Assembly (NCBI RefSeq): GCF_014640635.1
Contig: NZ_BMHI01000008.1
Coordinates: forward strand, 1-64,000
From: Flexivirga endophytica
GTDB taxonomy: Bacteria > Actinomycetota > Actinomycetes > Actinomycetales > Dermatophilaceae
Length of the DNA stretch: 64,000 nt
Direction: 5' to 3'
In this document: positions 37,932 to 46,945 of the stretch, in pieces
Numbering within the stretch: the first letter of the stretch is position 1
Layout: each line of letters starts with the position of its first letter
Translations under genes and position numbers: made by a program
The notes under the pieces: model-generated
What the model saw: the letters and a program-made list of their open reading frames with translations, nothing else
The model's database searches: none
What the model was told of the DNA's origin: nothing

Positions 37932-38842
37932 CGACGCCCAGCAGCTCCACCAGTGTGACCGAGACGCCGGTGGCATCATCCACCGGTGCGCCCCGGGAGG
38001 CACGCACCGGGAGCCTGATCGGAGACGGGCTGACCGTCGCCAAGCGCAACCTCATCAAGATCCGGCGAGTCCCCGACCTGCTGATCTTCACCACGTTGCA
38101 GCCGATCATGTTCGTGCTGCTCTTCGGCTACGTCTTCGGATCGTTGGCCGGCTCCGGTGCCTCGGTGCAGGCCGGTTACCGAGAGTTCATGATGGCCGGC
38201 ATCTTCACCCAGACGATCATCTTCGGCGCGACCATCACCGGCTACATGATGGCCGAGGACATGCAGAAGGGCGTGATAGACAGGTTCCGCACCCTGCCGA
38301 TGCATCCCAGCGCGGTGCTCTTCGGCCGCACGCTGACCGACGTGGTCAACAACATCGTCGTGCTGGTGGTCATGTCGGTCACCGGGCTGGTCATCGGTTG
38401 GCGGGTCCATGGTGGGCCGGTCAAGGCATTGTGGGCCTACGTGCTGATGCTGTTCTTCGCCTACGCGTTGTCATGGGTGTTCGCCTACATCGGCATGCGG
38501 GTGCGGTCACCGGAGGTCGTCAACAACGCGTCCTTCATGGTGATCTTCCCGGTGACCTTCATCGCCAACACCTTCGTGCCGTCCCAGAACATGCCGTCGG
38601 TGCTGAAGACCATCGCCGGGTGGAACCCCGTCTCGACGATCACCCAGTCCGCCCGGGAAAACTTTGGCAACCTCTACTCGATGCAGGCGCCGGGGCAGAC
38701 CCACGCGCAGATCGACAAGCAGACGGCATACACGTGGGCGTTGCAGCACCCCAACCTCTACACGCTCATCTGGTCGGTCGCGCTGCTCGGGATCTTCCTG
38801 CCATTCGCGACCTCGGCATACAAGAAGGCCGTCGCGAAGTAG
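37928..38842 (+). CDS. DrrB-type ABC exporter permease
   Basis: A 304-residue ABC-2 membrane protein with about six transmembrane helices after a polar N-terminal region of about 60 residues. GIFTQTIIFGATITGYMMAEDMQKG and RFRTLPMHPSAVLFGRTLTD (both shown in part) are characteristic of the ABC-2 family. It is translated by ATGA overlap with its ATPase, and the two form the full exporter. A hairpin terminator follows. Confidence 0.95.
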   Translation: MTTPSSSTSVTETPVASSTGAPREARTGSLIGDGLTVAKRNLIKIRRVPDLLIFTTLQPIMFVLLFGYVFGSLAGSGASVQAGYREFMMAGIFTQTIIFGATITGYMMAEDMQKGVIDRFRTLPMHPSAVLFGRTLTDVVNNIVVLVVMSVTGLVIGWRVHGGPVKALWAYVLMLFFAYALSWVFAYIGMRVRSPEVVNNASFMVIFPVTFIANTFVPSQNMPSVLKTIAGWNPVSTITQSARENFGNLYSMQAPGQTHAQIDKQTAYTWALQHPNLYTLIWSVALLGIFLPFATSAYKKAVAK

Positions 38843-38890
38843 CACTGCAGCAGGTCGGAAATTGACCAGAACGGACTCGGGGGAGCAACG

Positions 38891-38926
38891 AAGGACGCCT
38901 CGCAGCGATCGCTGCGAGGCGTCCTT
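38891..38926. terminator. Bidirectional hairpin terminator
   Basis: AAGGACGCCTCGCAGC (38891-38906) pairs perfectly with GCTGCGAGGCGTCCTT (38911-38926) around GATC, followed by TTT on the plus strand and preceded by a matching A-containing stretch. It lies between the convergent permease and greA genes. Confidence 0.9.
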
Positions 38927-38943
38927 TGCGTCGTACGGCGGGA

Positions 38944-39435
38944 CTAGCCGGTGTAGGCAGTCGCCTCCAGAACCTTGACGTCGATGGTCTTGCCGTTGGG
39001 CGCCTCGTAGGACACGCTGTCGCCGACCTTCGCGCCGTTGATGGCGTCGCCCAGCGGGGACTTCTCGCTATAGACGTCCAGCTGGGCGTCACCGGCGATC
39101 TCGCGGCTGCCGAGCAGGAATTTCTCCTTGTCACCGAACATCTCGACGGTGACGACCATGCCGGGGCTCACGGTGCCTTCGGTGGCGGAGGACTGGCCGA
39201 CGACCGCATTGCGGAGCAACTCCTCGAGCTGGCGGATGCGGGCCTCCATCTTGCCCTGCTCCTCCTTGGCCGCGTGGTAGCCGCCGTTCTCCTTCAGGTC
39301 GCCCTCTTCGCGGGCTTCCTCGATCTTGGCCGCGATGTCGGAGCGGCCCTCGCCGGAGAGACGGTCAAGCTCAGCCTTCAGGCGGTCGTACGCCTCCTGG
39401 GTCAGGTAACTGGCCGATGCGTCAGCGGTGCTCAT
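38944..39435 (-). CDS. greA: Transcription elongation factor GreA
   Basis: A 163-residue GreA that rescues backtracked RNA polymerase by stimulating transcript cleavage. The N-terminal coiled coil has the catalytic tip acidic residues in REEGDLKENGGYHAAKEEQG, and the C-terminal FKBP-like domain ends GDSVSYEAPNGKTIDVKVL. ATG 39435 has AAGGAG upstream on the minus strand. In other actinobacteria greA also neighbours DUF4307 and mca, as here. Confidence 0.97.
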   Translation of the reverse strand: MSTADASASYLTQEAYDRLKAELDRLSGEGRSDIAAKIEEAREEGDLKENGGYHAAKEEQGKMEARIRQLEELLRNAVVGQSSATEGTVSPGMVVTVEMFGDKEKFLLGSREIAGDAQLDVYSEKSPLGDAINGAKVGDSVSYEAPNGKTIDVKVLEATAYTG

Positions 39436-39604
39436 GACATCTCCTTAGGTCGATGGACCTGTCGAACCGGTGGTCAAACAATGAGGTCCGGGCCGCTCCG
39501 GCGCGTGGCTCGGATGCTGGTCCCAGACCTTGGGTATAACGGCCAACCATAGCACCGAGAACGGTGCGGTTCGAATCGGTTGCGGGAAGGGACGGACCCT
39601 CTGC

Positions 39605-39967
39605 TCAGCGGTATTCGCAGTGATCGACGAAACCGGTCACGGCCGTGTCAACGGTCGGGATCACCCGGGTGTATTCCGTCGTCCGGAAGTGGCTGGCGGG
39701 CAGGTCCACCGTGCGTACGCCGACCCGGTCGTGCTTGATGTCCTGCGCCTCGAGGCGGCAACGCACCGGCTTGTCGTCCTGATTGGTGACGTAGAACGTC
39801 ACTTTGACGCTCCGGTCGTTGACCACGGTGAAGGGGCCGTTGTCCCAGCTCACGCCGCTGGTCGCGGAGATGCCCCACCAGACCGCGCCGGCCGTCATGA
39901 TGAGCACTCCGATGGTGCCGATGATCCACCACGCGCGTTGCTCGGGTGGAATTCGGGGGACGGCCAT
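39605..39967 (-). CDS. DUF4307 membrane protein
   Basis: A 120-residue protein with one N-terminal transmembrane helix (WWIIGTIGVLIMTAGAVWWG) and an extracellular beta-rich domain containing RCRLEAQDIKHDRVG and a C-terminal HCEYR. It matches the actinobacterial DUF4307 family, always near mca and greA and of unknown function; the two cysteines could pair. ATG 39967 has TATTCT eight bases upstream on the minus strand. It is divergent from mca. Confidence 0.88.
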   Translation of the reverse strand: MAVPRIPPEQRAWWIIGTIGVLIMTAGAVWWGISATSGVSWDNGPFTVVNDRSVKVTFYVTNQDDKPVRCRLEAQDIKHDRVGVRTVDLPASHFRTTEYTRVIPTVDTAVTGFVDHCEYR

Positions 39968-40067
39968 GAAGTGAGAGAATAGGTCTCGAAGATCGACGGT
40001 CCACGGTCGCCCCCGAGCGCTACCGGCAGCTGACCGTCTCCTGAGCATTGTGGCAAGGAGGTTTATC

Positions 40068-40169
40068 GTGCGCAGGCGTTGCGAGTCGCAAGCTCCCGGC
40101 AACGCCACCGCACCACAAACCTCACGTGTTTATTCAGAATCAACTTCAAGGAGTGCAGCACGTGACTGA
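40068..40169 (+). CDS. Candidate leader peptide overlapping the mca start
   Basis: GTG 40068 stands six bases after a full AAGGAGG (40055-40061) and opens a 33-codon ORF beginning MRRRCESQ that ends in TGA at 40167-40169, past the GTG start of mca (40162). The ribosome site is better than that of most genes here. Overlap with mca implies competing or coupled translation. The single early cysteine codon invites the idea of thiol-linked attenuation, since Mca acts in thiol metabolism, but that is speculation. Confidence 0.4.
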   Translation: MRRRCESQAPGNATAPQTSRVYSESTSRSAARD

Positions 40170-41124
40170 GGCCCTGCGCCTGATGGCAGTTCACGCCCAC
40201 CCTGACGACGAGTCCAGCAAAGGGTCCGCCACGATGGCCCGCTACGTCGACGAAGGACACCCCGTGATGGTGGTGACCTGCACGGGTGGCGAGCGTGGCG
40301 ACATACTCAATCCGCGGCTGAAGGGCAACGCCGACATCGCGCGTGACCTGCCCCAGGTCCGGCGGGCCGAGATGGCCAAGGCTCGCGAGATCCTGGGTGT
40401 CGAGCAGACCTGGTTGGGTTTCGTGGATTCCGGTCTGCCAGAAGGCGATCCGCTTCCTCCATTGCCGGAAGGCTGCTTCGCGCTGGAGCCGCTGGAGATC
40501 ACCACCGAGGCACTGGTCCGGGCGATCCGCGAGTTCCGGCCACACGTCATCACGACGTATGACGAGAACGGTGGCTATCCCCACCCGGACCACATCATGA
40601 CCCACGATGTGACGGTCGCGGCGTTCGAAGCAGCCGGCGACGCGGAGGCGTTCCCGCACGCCGGAGCACCGTGGCAACCGTTGAAGCTCTACTACGACCG
40701 CGGCTTCTCCAAGGCGAAGATGGTGGCCTTCCACGAGGCGCTGGTGGAGGAGGGGCGCGAGTCGCCATACGCCGAGTGGCTCAAGCACCGCGAGGACCGC
40801 CCCGAGGGCCGGGTCACCACCCGCGTCGAGTGCTCGAAGTACTTCCCGGTGCGCGAGCAGGCGCTACTGGCGCACGCGACCCAGATCGACCCCGACGGCA
40901 GTTTCTTCGCGCTGTCCCCGGCCGACCAGGCGCGGATCTGGCCGACCGAGGAGTTCGACGTGGCACGTTCCTTCGTTCCGGTCGCCGACGACGAGGACGA
41001 TCTCTTCGCCGGTCTGCCGACCGACGTGGCGCGAGCCGATGCGATGGCGGCCACCGGAGCGCTCGGCGCACCGGTCGTGGACGACGTGAAACAACGAGTG
41101 ACGCAGGAGGCGCACCATGGGTGA
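40162..41124 (+). CDS. mca: Mycothiol S-conjugate amidase Mca
   Basis: A 320-residue zinc amidase that cleaves mycothiol conjugates so that toxins leave as mercapturic acids. Seen: [19 protein letters not shown] with the zinc HPDD motif, [14 protein letters not shown], and [14 protein letters not shown] with the third zinc ligand. This points to a mycothiol-making actinobacterium. GTG 40162 follows AAGGAG (40148-40153) by eight bases. It ends in an eight-base overlap with a small membrane protein gene. Confidence 0.95.
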   Translation: MTEALRLMAVHAHPDDESSKGSATMARYVDEGHPVMVVTCTGGERGDILNPRLKGNADIARDLPQVRRAEMAKAREILGVEQTWLGFVDSGLPEGDPLPPLPEGCFALEPLEITTEALVRAIREFRPHVITTYDENGGYPHPDHIMTHDVTVAAFEAAGDAEAFPHAGAPWQPLKLYYDRGFSKAKMVAFHEALVEEGRESPYAEWLKHREDRPEGRVTTRVECSKYFPVREQALLAHATQIDPDGSFFALSPADQARIWPTEEFDVARSFVPVADDEDDLFAGLPTDVARADAMAATGALGAPVVDDVKQRVTQEAHHG

Positions 41125-41380
41125 CGGTGGCAACGAGAGTGTGGCGGTGACCGCCGGCTTCTGGGGCTTCGTGGTGCTCTTCGGACTGGCGATCGCCTGC
41201 TGGCTGCTGTTCCGCAGCATGAACAACCACCTGCGCAAGTCGCAGTGGCAGGAGGAGCAGGATCATCCGGTGCGGCAACGGATCCCGACGGCGCCCCGTC
41301 GCGCCACGGAGGCCGAGCCGACTCGGTCGAAGAAGGCCGCCGACCGCACGGACCCCGGCAAGGGCGACACCAACACCTGA
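41117..41380 (+). CDS. Small single-pass membrane protein downstream of mca
   Basis: An 87-residue protein with one transmembrane helix (about residues 13-34, [20 protein letters not shown]) and a charged cytosolic tail rich in Arg, Lys and Glu. The ATG at 41117 lies inside the end of mca, so the two are co-translated. Similar short proteins follow mca in related actinobacteria; function unknown. Confidence 0.82.
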   Translation: MGDGGNESVAVTAGFWGFVVLFGLAIACWLLFRSMNNHLRKSQWQEEQDHPVRQRIPTAPRRATEAEPTRSKKAADRTDPGKGDTNT

Positions 41381-41405
41381 CGTGGCGATGTGCCGGCCGG
41401 CATGG

Positions 41406-42101
41406 TCAGGCCGACGCGTGCCCGTAGATCGCCATGGACGCGGCGATGTAGTGCGAGACGAACGCCACGACCGTGAAGGTGTGGAAGATCTCGTGGAAGC
41501 CGAACCACCGCGGTGACGGGTTGGGGCGTTTGGTGCCGTAGACGATCGCGCCGAGCGTGTAGAGGCCCCCGCCGACCGCGATCAACGTGATGATCGCCGG
41601 CCCGCCGGAGCGCATCAACGGGCCGAAGTAGAAGATCGCGACCCAGCCGAGCGCGACGTAGATCGGCGTGTAGAGCCAGCGCGGTGCGCCGACCCAGAAC
41701 ACCCGGAACAGCACCCCGAGGCCGGCGCCACCCCAGACCAGCAGGAGCAGGCTGAGGGCCTGGTTGCCGTGCAGCAGCATCAGCGCGAAGGGCGTGTAGG
41801 TGCCCGCGATGATGAGGAAGATGTTGGAGTGATCCATCCGCTTGAGCGTGCGATCCACCCGCGGTGACCAGGTGCCGCGGTGGTAGGCCGCCGAGGTGCC
41901 GAACAGCAGCACCGCGGTCAGCGCGAACACCGCGGCGCCGATGCGACCGCGGTCGCTGGGGGCCAGGCAGACCAGCACGATGCCTGCGGCGACCGCCAAC
42001 GGCGTCATGCCGGCGTGCAACCAGCCACGCAGCTTGGGCTTGACTGCGCGCACCAACTCAATAGCGTCCTGCTGCAGTCCGCGGGCGGTCGACTCGGTCA
42101 T
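41406..42101 (-). CDS. PAQR / hemolysin III family membrane protein
   Basis: A 231-residue seven-helix membrane protein. The conserved sites are SAAYHRGTWSP, MDHSNIFLIIAGTYTP and the C-terminal GFHEIFHTFTVVAFVSHY, which together carry the His and Asp residues that bind a metal in the family. Bacterial members are of unclear role, possibly ceramidase-like or membrane homeostasis. ATG 42101 has TACCCT six bases upstream on the minus strand, a leaderless start. Divergent from uppS. Confidence 0.92.
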   Translation of the reverse strand: MTESTARGLQQDAIELVRAVKPKLRGWLHAGMTPLAVAAGIVLVCLAPSDRGRIGAAVFALTAVLLFGTSAAYHRGTWSPRVDRTLKRMDHSNIFLIIAGTYTPFALMLLHGNQALSLLLLVWGGAGLGVLFRVFWVGAPRWLYTPIYVALGWVAIFYFGPLMRSGGPAIITLIAVGGGLYTLGAIVYGTKRPNPSPRWFGFHEIFHTFTVVAFVSHYIAASMAIYGHASA

Positions 42102-42218
42102 GAGTCCAGGGTAGGGGTCTTTTCTGAGTGCAGTTCCCACTCACGGTCCACGACGCGTGCGTCGCGGCATACGCTGGGTGTCTGCAACGCCCGATGACAG
42201 GAAGGTGGGGGACGGCCG

Positions 42219-42980
42219 ATGCGCATGAGCGATCTGCTCTATCTCGCGTATGAGCGACACGTGCGCAAGTCTCTCCCCGAGGAGAACCTCCCGCGACACG
42301 TCGGCGTGATGCTGGACGGCAATCGCCGCTGGGCGAAGGCGCGCGGTGCGCAGACCGCTGATGGTCACCGCGCCGGCGCCGACAACATCAAACCGCTGCT
42401 CGACTGGTGCGAGGAAGCAGGCGTCGAGGTCGTCACGCTGTGGCTGCTCTCGACCGACAACCTCAACCGCTCGCCGGCGGAGTTGAAGCCGTTGCTCGGC
42501 ATCATCGAAGGAGCGGTCGAAGGCCTTGCCGCCGAGCAACGCTGGCGGCTGCACCCGGTGGGCGCACTGGACCTGCTCCCGGACACCACCGCCCAGGTGC
42601 TGAAGGAGTCCGCCGACAGCACCGCCGCCGTCGACGGCATGATCGTCAACATCGCCGTCGGGTATGGCGGCCGCCGGGAGATCGCCGATGCGGTCCGCGC
42701 CATGTTGCAGGAGCACGCGGCGCGTGGCACCTCGATCGAGCAGCTCGCCGAGACGCTCGACGTCGAGCACATCGCGGAGCACCTCTACACCAAGGGCCAA
42801 CCGGATCCCGATCTGGTGATCCGGACGTCGGGGGAGCAGCGGCTCGGTGGGTTCCTGCTCTGGCAGAGCGCACACTCGGAGTTCTACTTCTGCGAGGCCT
42901 ACTGGCCAGACTTCCGCAAGGTCGACTTCCTGCGTGCGTTGCGTGCGTATGCCGTGCGCGACCGCCGCCTCGGCAAGTAG
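42219..42980 (+). CDS. uppS: Cis-prenyl (Z-isoprenyl diphosphate) synthase
   Basis: A 253-residue cis-prenyltransferase. The catalytic motif is HVGVMLDGNRRWAKARG (Asp33), followed by GHRAGADN and the C-terminal IRTSGEQRLGGFLLWQSAHSE. It makes polyprenyl carriers for the cell wall or a shorter precursor; a second actinobacterial homologue often exists, and which one this is cannot be told from sequence alone. ATG 42219; a purine-rich AGGAAGG lies a little far upstream. Confidence 0.94.
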   Translation: MRMSDLLYLAYERHVRKSLPEENLPRHVGVMLDGNRRWAKARGAQTADGHRAGADNIKPLLDWCEEAGVEVVTLWLLSTDNLNRSPAELKPLLGIIEGAVEGLAAEQRWRLHPVGALDLLPDTTAQVLKESADSTAAVDGMIVNIAVGYGGRREIADAVRAMLQEHAARGTSIEQLAETLDVEHIAEHLYTKGQPDPDLVIRTSGEQRLGGFLLWQSAHSEFYFCEAYWPDFRKVDFLRALRAYAVRDRRLGK

Positions 42981-43030
42981 GACCGCCCACTCACACGCTG
43001 CCCGGTTGGGCCACTCGGCATGGGGAGGGC

Positions 43031-44065
43031 TCAGCCGAAATGGGCTGTGATGGTTTGTGATTCGCGGTCGATAGTGACGTTGCCGCCATACGGCAGGAGC
43101 AGCTGCGGGCTGGTGTGGCCGAAGTCGACGTCGAGCGCGACAACCAGCTCCGGGTTGTACTCGGAGATCGCGCGCAGCACGGAGTCGCGGTGCTCGGACC
43201 GCAGCTGGGACGCCTGTTGCTCGGTCGCAGGGTGCTCGTGGTCGCTGACCGGGGGACGGCCCCAGAGCAGCGCTGACGCGACGCCCAGAAGGCCGCGCTC
43301 GCCGAGATTGCGCAGCAGCCGGTAGTTCTGCGCCGGCGTCGGGAGCTCCTCGTGCGGCTCGAGCAGGAGTATGGCACCGGCGTAGTCCTCGACCGGGCGC
43401 ATCCACCGGTCCACCGCGAGCGTCCACTCGACGATCTCCAGGCACCCACCCCAGGTCGGCCCGGTGACGGAGCGCGGTGGCCCGCTCCAGGTCCACGGCT
43501 CGGCGGGCAGGTCCGGCGCGGCGTCGGTGAGCGCGCGCGGGTCGTCCCACCGGATGCCGAAGTCCCGGGTGCGTGCGGGTGGCGTCAGCCGGACATCGCC
43601 GCCGAAGAGCGCGACGCGCAGTGACTCCAGGTGCGCGGCGTCCGGCACCGGCCCGAGGTGCACCTGCGTCGACCCGCCATACACGCCCGCAATGCCTTGG
43701 TACCACAGGTAATTGAGCAGGTTGGTGTTGTCGCTGTAGGCCAGGAACCGCTTCGGGTTCGTCCGGATGATGTCCGCGTCCAAGTGTTTCAGGACGGTGA
43801 TCTGGTCGTCGCCGCCGATGGTCGACATGATCGCCTTGATGCTCGGGTCGGCGAACGCGGCATTCACATCGGCTGCGCGCTCGGCCGGTGAGCTGTCGCG
43901 CCGAGTGGTCGGGAATTCCACCGGCTCCAGCCCGAACTCGCTGCGCAGCCGCTCCAGCGCCTGCTCGTGTATGGCGGGGAAGTGCGCCGGCGCGGCCCAG
44001 CTCGGCGACAGGATCGCAATGCGATCGCCGGGTCGCAGGGGCGGAGGCAGCACGGGCGTGGTCAT
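43031..44065 (-). CDS. S66-family peptidase (LD-carboxypeptidase / MccF-like)
   Basis: A 344-residue serine peptidase family S66 protein. The oxyanion and nucleophile region is FLAYSDNTNLLNYLW (Ser), and a late Glu and His form the triad (ILLLEPHEE; DVDFGHTSPQLLLPYGG). Members either trim LD-crosslinked peptidoglycan peptides or inactivate microcin-like nucleotide conjugates. The loop before the Ser suits the MccF-like branch, but this is not certain. ATG 44065 is the start. Divergent from the phoH leader. Confidence 0.9.
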   Translation of the reverse strand: MTTPVLPPPLRPGDRIAILSPSWAAPAHFPAIHEQALERLRSEFGLEPVEFPTTRRDSSPAERAADVNAAFADPSIKAIMSTIGGDDQITVLKHLDADIIRTNPKRFLAYSDNTNLLNYLWYQGIAGVYGGSTQVHLGPVPDAAHLESLRVALFGGDVRLTPPARTRDFGIRWDDPRALTDAAPDLPAEPWTWSGPPRSVTGPTWGGCLEIVEWTLAVDRWMRPVEDYAGAILLLEPHEELPTPAQNYRLLRNLGERGLLGVASALLWGRPPVSDHEHPATEQQASQLRSEHRDSVLRAISEYNPELVVALDVDFGHTSPQLLLPYGGNVTIDRESQTITAHFG

Positions 44066-44272
44066 GCCCGCCATCCAAGCGGGCACCGGCGAGCACCAGC
44101 AACCGGATTCGCCCGGCAACGGACACTCGAGCGGGGACGGCGCCTGTGATTTTTGGTGCTGTTGGGGCCAGTGTGACCAACCGGTCGACGAGCAGCCGAC
44201 CTGCCGGTGAACACTCGGCGGGTGGCTCGCGTGTCATGCGGTGTGTCGCCTGGTGATCGGGGGAAGCAGTCG

Positions 44273-44444
44273 TAATGTCGACGGTGACGCAACGCGATCC
44301 CCGTGCTGCGTTCGGGAGGCCCGAGATGGAGCGATCTTCGCTCCGGACGAAGGGCCGGCACCGGCCCTCATGGGCCCGGTCCCGGCACTTGGTCCGAGAG
44401 TAGGTCACACGGCGAGACATGCCGCGTGACTGGAGGAGATCGTC
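44273..44444 (+). promoter_or_regulatory. Promoter and long structured 5' leader of phoH
   Basis: A -10 like TAATGT (44273-44278) predicts a start near 44285 and a leader of about 160 bases. Within it are GGAGCG-ATCTT-CGCTCC (44328-44344), AGGGCCGG-CA-CCGGCCCT (44351-44368), and GTCACACGGC paired with GCCGCGTGAC (44404-44430, one mismatch), the last just before GGAGGAG (44432-44438). I cannot match it to a known riboswitch class. The rest of the 379-base gap (44066-44272) holds no convincing gene. Confidence 0.55.
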
Positions 44445-45788
44445 ATGGCTACCAGCTCCCAGCCCTCCCCTTCGACGTCCACCGTCAAGTCCGCCAGCGG
44501 CATACGCACCTATGTGCTCGACACGTCGGTGCTGTTGTCCGATCCACGGGCGATGACCCGTTTCGCCGAGCACGAGGTCGTGCTTCCGGTGGTGGTCGTG
44601 ACTGAGCTCGAAGCGAAGCGTCACCACCCTGAGCTGGGCTACTTCGCCCGCAGTGCGCTGCGTGCCCTGGACGATCTGAGAGCGACGCACGGCAGGCTCG
44701 ACTCCGCCGTCCCGATCGGGGACGGTGGCACCTTGCGGGTGGAGCTCAACCACACCGACCCGCAGTCGCTGCCGAGCGGATTTCGCTTGGGGGACAACGA
44801 CACTCGCATTCTGGCGGTGGCCCGCAACCTGGCCAACGAGGGCAACGACGTGACCGTCGTCAGCAAGGACATGCCGATGCGGGTCAAGGCGTCAGCGGTC
44901 GGGCTGCACGCGGACGAATACCGCGCCGAGCTCGCTGTCGACTCCGGATGGACCGGCACCACCGAGCTGGACGTCCCGCCCGAGGTGCTCGACACCTTGT
45001 ATGACGAGGGCAGCGCCGAGATCCCGGAGGCGGCGGACCTGCCGACCAACACCGGCGTGGTCATGCTGGGCGCCGGCAGCAGCAGTGCGCTCGGCCGGGT
45101 GATGGCCGACAAGTCGGTGCGGCTGGTGCGCGGTGACCGCGACGCGTTCGGGCTGCACGGCCGTTCGGCTGAGCAGCGCATCGCACTCGACCTGTTGCTC
45201 GACCCCGACGTCGGCATCGTCAGTCTCGGCGGTCGGGCGGGGACCGGTAAGTCCGCGCTCGCGCTGTGCGCCGGCCTGGAAGCCGTGATGGAGCGCCGCC
45301 AGCACAGCAAGGTGATCGTCTTCCGGCCGTTGTATGCCGTCGGTGGCCAGGAGCTGGGCTACCTGCCCGGCACCGAGAACGAGAAGATGGGCCCGTGGGC
45401 CCAAGCGGTCTTCGACACCCTGGGCGCGGTCGTCTCACGGGAGGTGACCGAGGAGGTCATGGATCGCGGACTGCTGGAGGTGCTCCCGCTGACCCACATC
45501 CGCGGCCGGTCGTTGCACGACGCCTTCGTCGTGGTCGACGAGGCGCAGTCGCTGGAGCGCGGGGTGCTGCTGACCGTGCTGTCCCGCATCGGTCAGAACT
45601 CCCGGATCGTGCTCACCCACGACGTCGCCCAGCGCGACAACCTCCGGGTCGGCCGGCACGACGGAGTCGCCGCCGTGATCGAGAAGCTCAAGGGCCACCC
45701 GCTCTTCGGGCACGTGACCCTGCACCGTAGCGAGCGCAGCCCGATCGCCGCCCTGGTGACCGATCTGCTGGAAGGATCGGACTCCTGA
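44445..45788 (+). CDS. phoH: PIN-PhoH fusion protein (PhoH2-like RNA helicase/RNase)
   Basis: A 447-residue protein. The N-terminal PIN nuclease domain (about residues 20-150) has acidic sites in [24 protein letters not shown] and [11 protein letters not shown]. The C-terminal PhoH ATPase has Walker [14 protein letters not shown] (near residue 262) and Walker [13 protein letters not shown] (near 361). Mycobacterial PhoH2 unwinds and cuts RNA and pairs with an upstream antitoxin; no such small gene is convincing here. ATG 44445 follows GGAGGAG by six bases. Confidence 0.94.
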   Translation: MATSSQPSPSTSTVKSASGIRTYVLDTSVLLSDPRAMTRFAEHEVVLPVVVVTELEAKRHHPELGYFARSALRALDDLRATHGRLDSAVPIGDGGTLRVELNHTDPQSLPSGFRLGDNDTRILAVARNLANEGNDVTVVSKDMPMRVKASAVGLHADEYRAELAVDSGWTGTTELDVPPEVLDTLYDEGSAEIPEAADLPTNTGVVMLGAGSSSALGRVMADKSVRLVRGDRDAFGLHGRSAEQRIALDLLLDPDVGIVSLGGRAGTGKSALALCAGLEAVMERRQHSKVIVFRPLYAVGGQELGYLPGTENEKMGPWAQAVFDTLGAVVSREVTEEVMDRGLLEVLPLTHIRGRSLHDAFVVVDEAQSLERGVLLTVLSRIGQNSRIVLTHDVAQRDNLRVGRHDGVAAVIEKLKGHPLFGHVTLHRSERSPIAALVTDLLEGSDS

Positions 45789-45941
45789 CGGGCTCGGACC
45801 GCAAAAGTTTTGACCCGGTTATCTCGTTTCGGTAACGCCACGTCATACTTTCGCGTAACGTACCTGCGGACGCGCTCGAAAGGCCCGCAACCCGAGAGGG
45901 TTCGAGCCGGTTGATCCCCCTGGATCGGCCCGTCGCGAGCG

Positions 45942-45991
45942 CGGCAGAGTGATGCGACAGGACCCTCTGGTGCTGTCGCATTGCTCTGCCG
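45942..45991 (+). promoter_or_regulatory. Large hairpin in the leader of the SLT transglycosylase gene
   Basis: CGGCAGAG and ATGCGACAG (45942-45960) pair with CTGTCGCAT and CTCTGCCG (45973-45991) around a 12-base loop, with a TG/TG internal loop: 17 base pairs about 47 bases before the start. It lies in a 250-base gap (45789-46038). A -35 like TTGACC is at 45810-45815 and GTAAC repeats at 45832 and 45856. Secreted muralytic genes in this phylum often have riboswitch leaders, but I do not see the c-di-AMP core. Confidence 0.55.
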
Positions 45992-46038
45992 GTTTGCGGG
46001 CGCGTTGGCCATGTCTCCCCCCGAAAGGCTGCCGCCAC

Positions 46039-46860
46039 ATGTCTCGTCCCGTGGGACGTCACCGCGCCCGTCGCGACACCGGGATCGGCGCCCTACGCCG
46101 ACCGGCCGTTGCAGCAACCGCAGCGATCTCGACCGTGTCGGTCGCAGCTGCGGCGTATTCCACGGCGGCGAGCGCCAACGCCACCGTCGCCGGCACGGCG
46201 CAGGCACACTTGGTGCTGGGTGCTCCGGCCACCACGTCGACGGCGCTGCGCGCCGCCAACTCCGGTGTGGCCGCCGACGGTCAGGCCCAGGCAGCCGCCG
46301 CGTTGCAGGCCGTGAGCGCCCGCCGGGCCGCCGACGCGAAGTCGCGCTCGGCCGCGGCCAAGCGCGCGAGCGCCGCGAGCAAATTGCGCACCGCTGCCGA
46401 GTCCAGCGCTGCGGCCGCCAAGAAGTCGGCTGCCGAGAAGGCAGCGGCGGAGAAGGCTGCCGCCAAGAAGGCCGCTGAGCAGAAGGCGGCCGCGGCCAAG
46501 CGCGAGCAGGCGCCCAGCTCCTCCCGGAGCAGTTCGCGGCCGCCGGCCGCCACGTTCAGCGGCAGCCCGCAGGCCTACGCCTCCTCGATGTTGCCGTCCT
46601 ACGGCTGGGACCAGGGCCAGATGAGCTGCCTGGTCAGCCTCTGGAACCGCGAGTCCGGCTGGAACGCCAGTGCCACCAACCCGTCGTCCGGTGCCTACGG
46701 CATCCCGCAGTCGCTGCCCGGCAGCAAGATGGCCAGTGCCGGCGCCGACTGGCGCACCAACCCGGCGACGCAGATCCGCTGGGGACTCGGCTACATCAAG
46801 GCGACCTACGGCTCGCCGTGCGGTGCTTGGGGCCACTCCCAGGCCACCGGCTGGTACTAG
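46039..46860 (+). CDS. Secreted SLT-type transglycosylase with coiled-coil linker
   Basis: A 273-residue exported cell-wall hydrolase. It has a basic N-terminus and hydrophobic signal (about residues 20-50), then a long Ala/Lys/Glu-rich coiled coil (about 90-165; SAAEKAAAEKAAAKKAAEQK), then a lytic-transglycosylase domain (about 178-273). The catalytic Glu is in SLWNRESGWN, followed by SGAYGIPQSLPG. It resembles the resuscitation-promoting or Rpf-like secreted muralytic proteins. ATG 46039 is the start. A repeat cluster begins two bases after the stop. Confidence 0.9.
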   Translation: MSRPVGRHRARRDTGIGALRRPAVAATAAISTVSVAAAAYSTAASANATVAGTAQAHLVLGAPATTSTALRAANSGVAADGQAQAAAALQAVSARRAADAKSRSAAAKRASAASKLRTAAESSAAAAKKSAAEKAAAEKAAAKKAAEQKAAAAKREQAPSSSRSSSRPPAATFSGSPQAYASSMLPSYGWDQGQMSCLVSLWNRESGWNASATNPSSGAYGIPQSLPGSKMASAGADWRTNPATQIRWGLGYIKATYGSPCGAWGHSQATGWY

Positions 46861-46862
46861 TT

Positions 46863-46945
46863 CACCCCACGAAGTTTCTCCCCCGCTTCGTCACCCACGA
46901 AGTTCCCCCCGCTCCGCTCCTCCGACACTTCGTGGGGACCCCGAC
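46863..46945. repeat. Two-tail, one-head copy of the palindromic repeat (inverted)
   Basis: On the plus strand the order is tail (CACCCCACGAAGTTTCTCC), tail (CACCCACGAAGTTCCCCC), head (TCCGACACTTCGTGGGGACC), the reverse orientation of the copies at 21.9 and 54 kb. It starts two bases after the transglycosylase stop and probably acts as its terminator. Confidence 0.85.

Noticed and set aside
44241-44429. Small ORF upstream of phoH as a PhoAT-like antitoxin
   Set aside because: No ribosome site, no overlap with phoH, and the frame runs through the stem-loops of the leader. Composition is not protein-like.
42141-44753. An 870-codon open frame on the minus strand, and similar long frames at 29438-32104, 1060-2886 and 33553-36846
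   Set aside because: They run opposite or through well-supported genes and read as low-complexity Arg/Ala/Gly protein. High GC content makes such open frames common. Only the parts that match families (S66 peptidase, GH13 enzyme) were kept.
45890-45915. tRNA gene suggested by GGTTCGAGCC
   Set aside because: Only a T-arm-like word is present. No acceptor, D or anticodon stems can be formed around it. The same holds for GGTTCGAATC near 39570.
45789-46038. c-di-AMP (ydaO) riboswitch before the transglycosylase gene
   Set aside because: The gene type and leader length invite it, but I could not find the conserved core blocks. Kept only as an unassigned structured leader.
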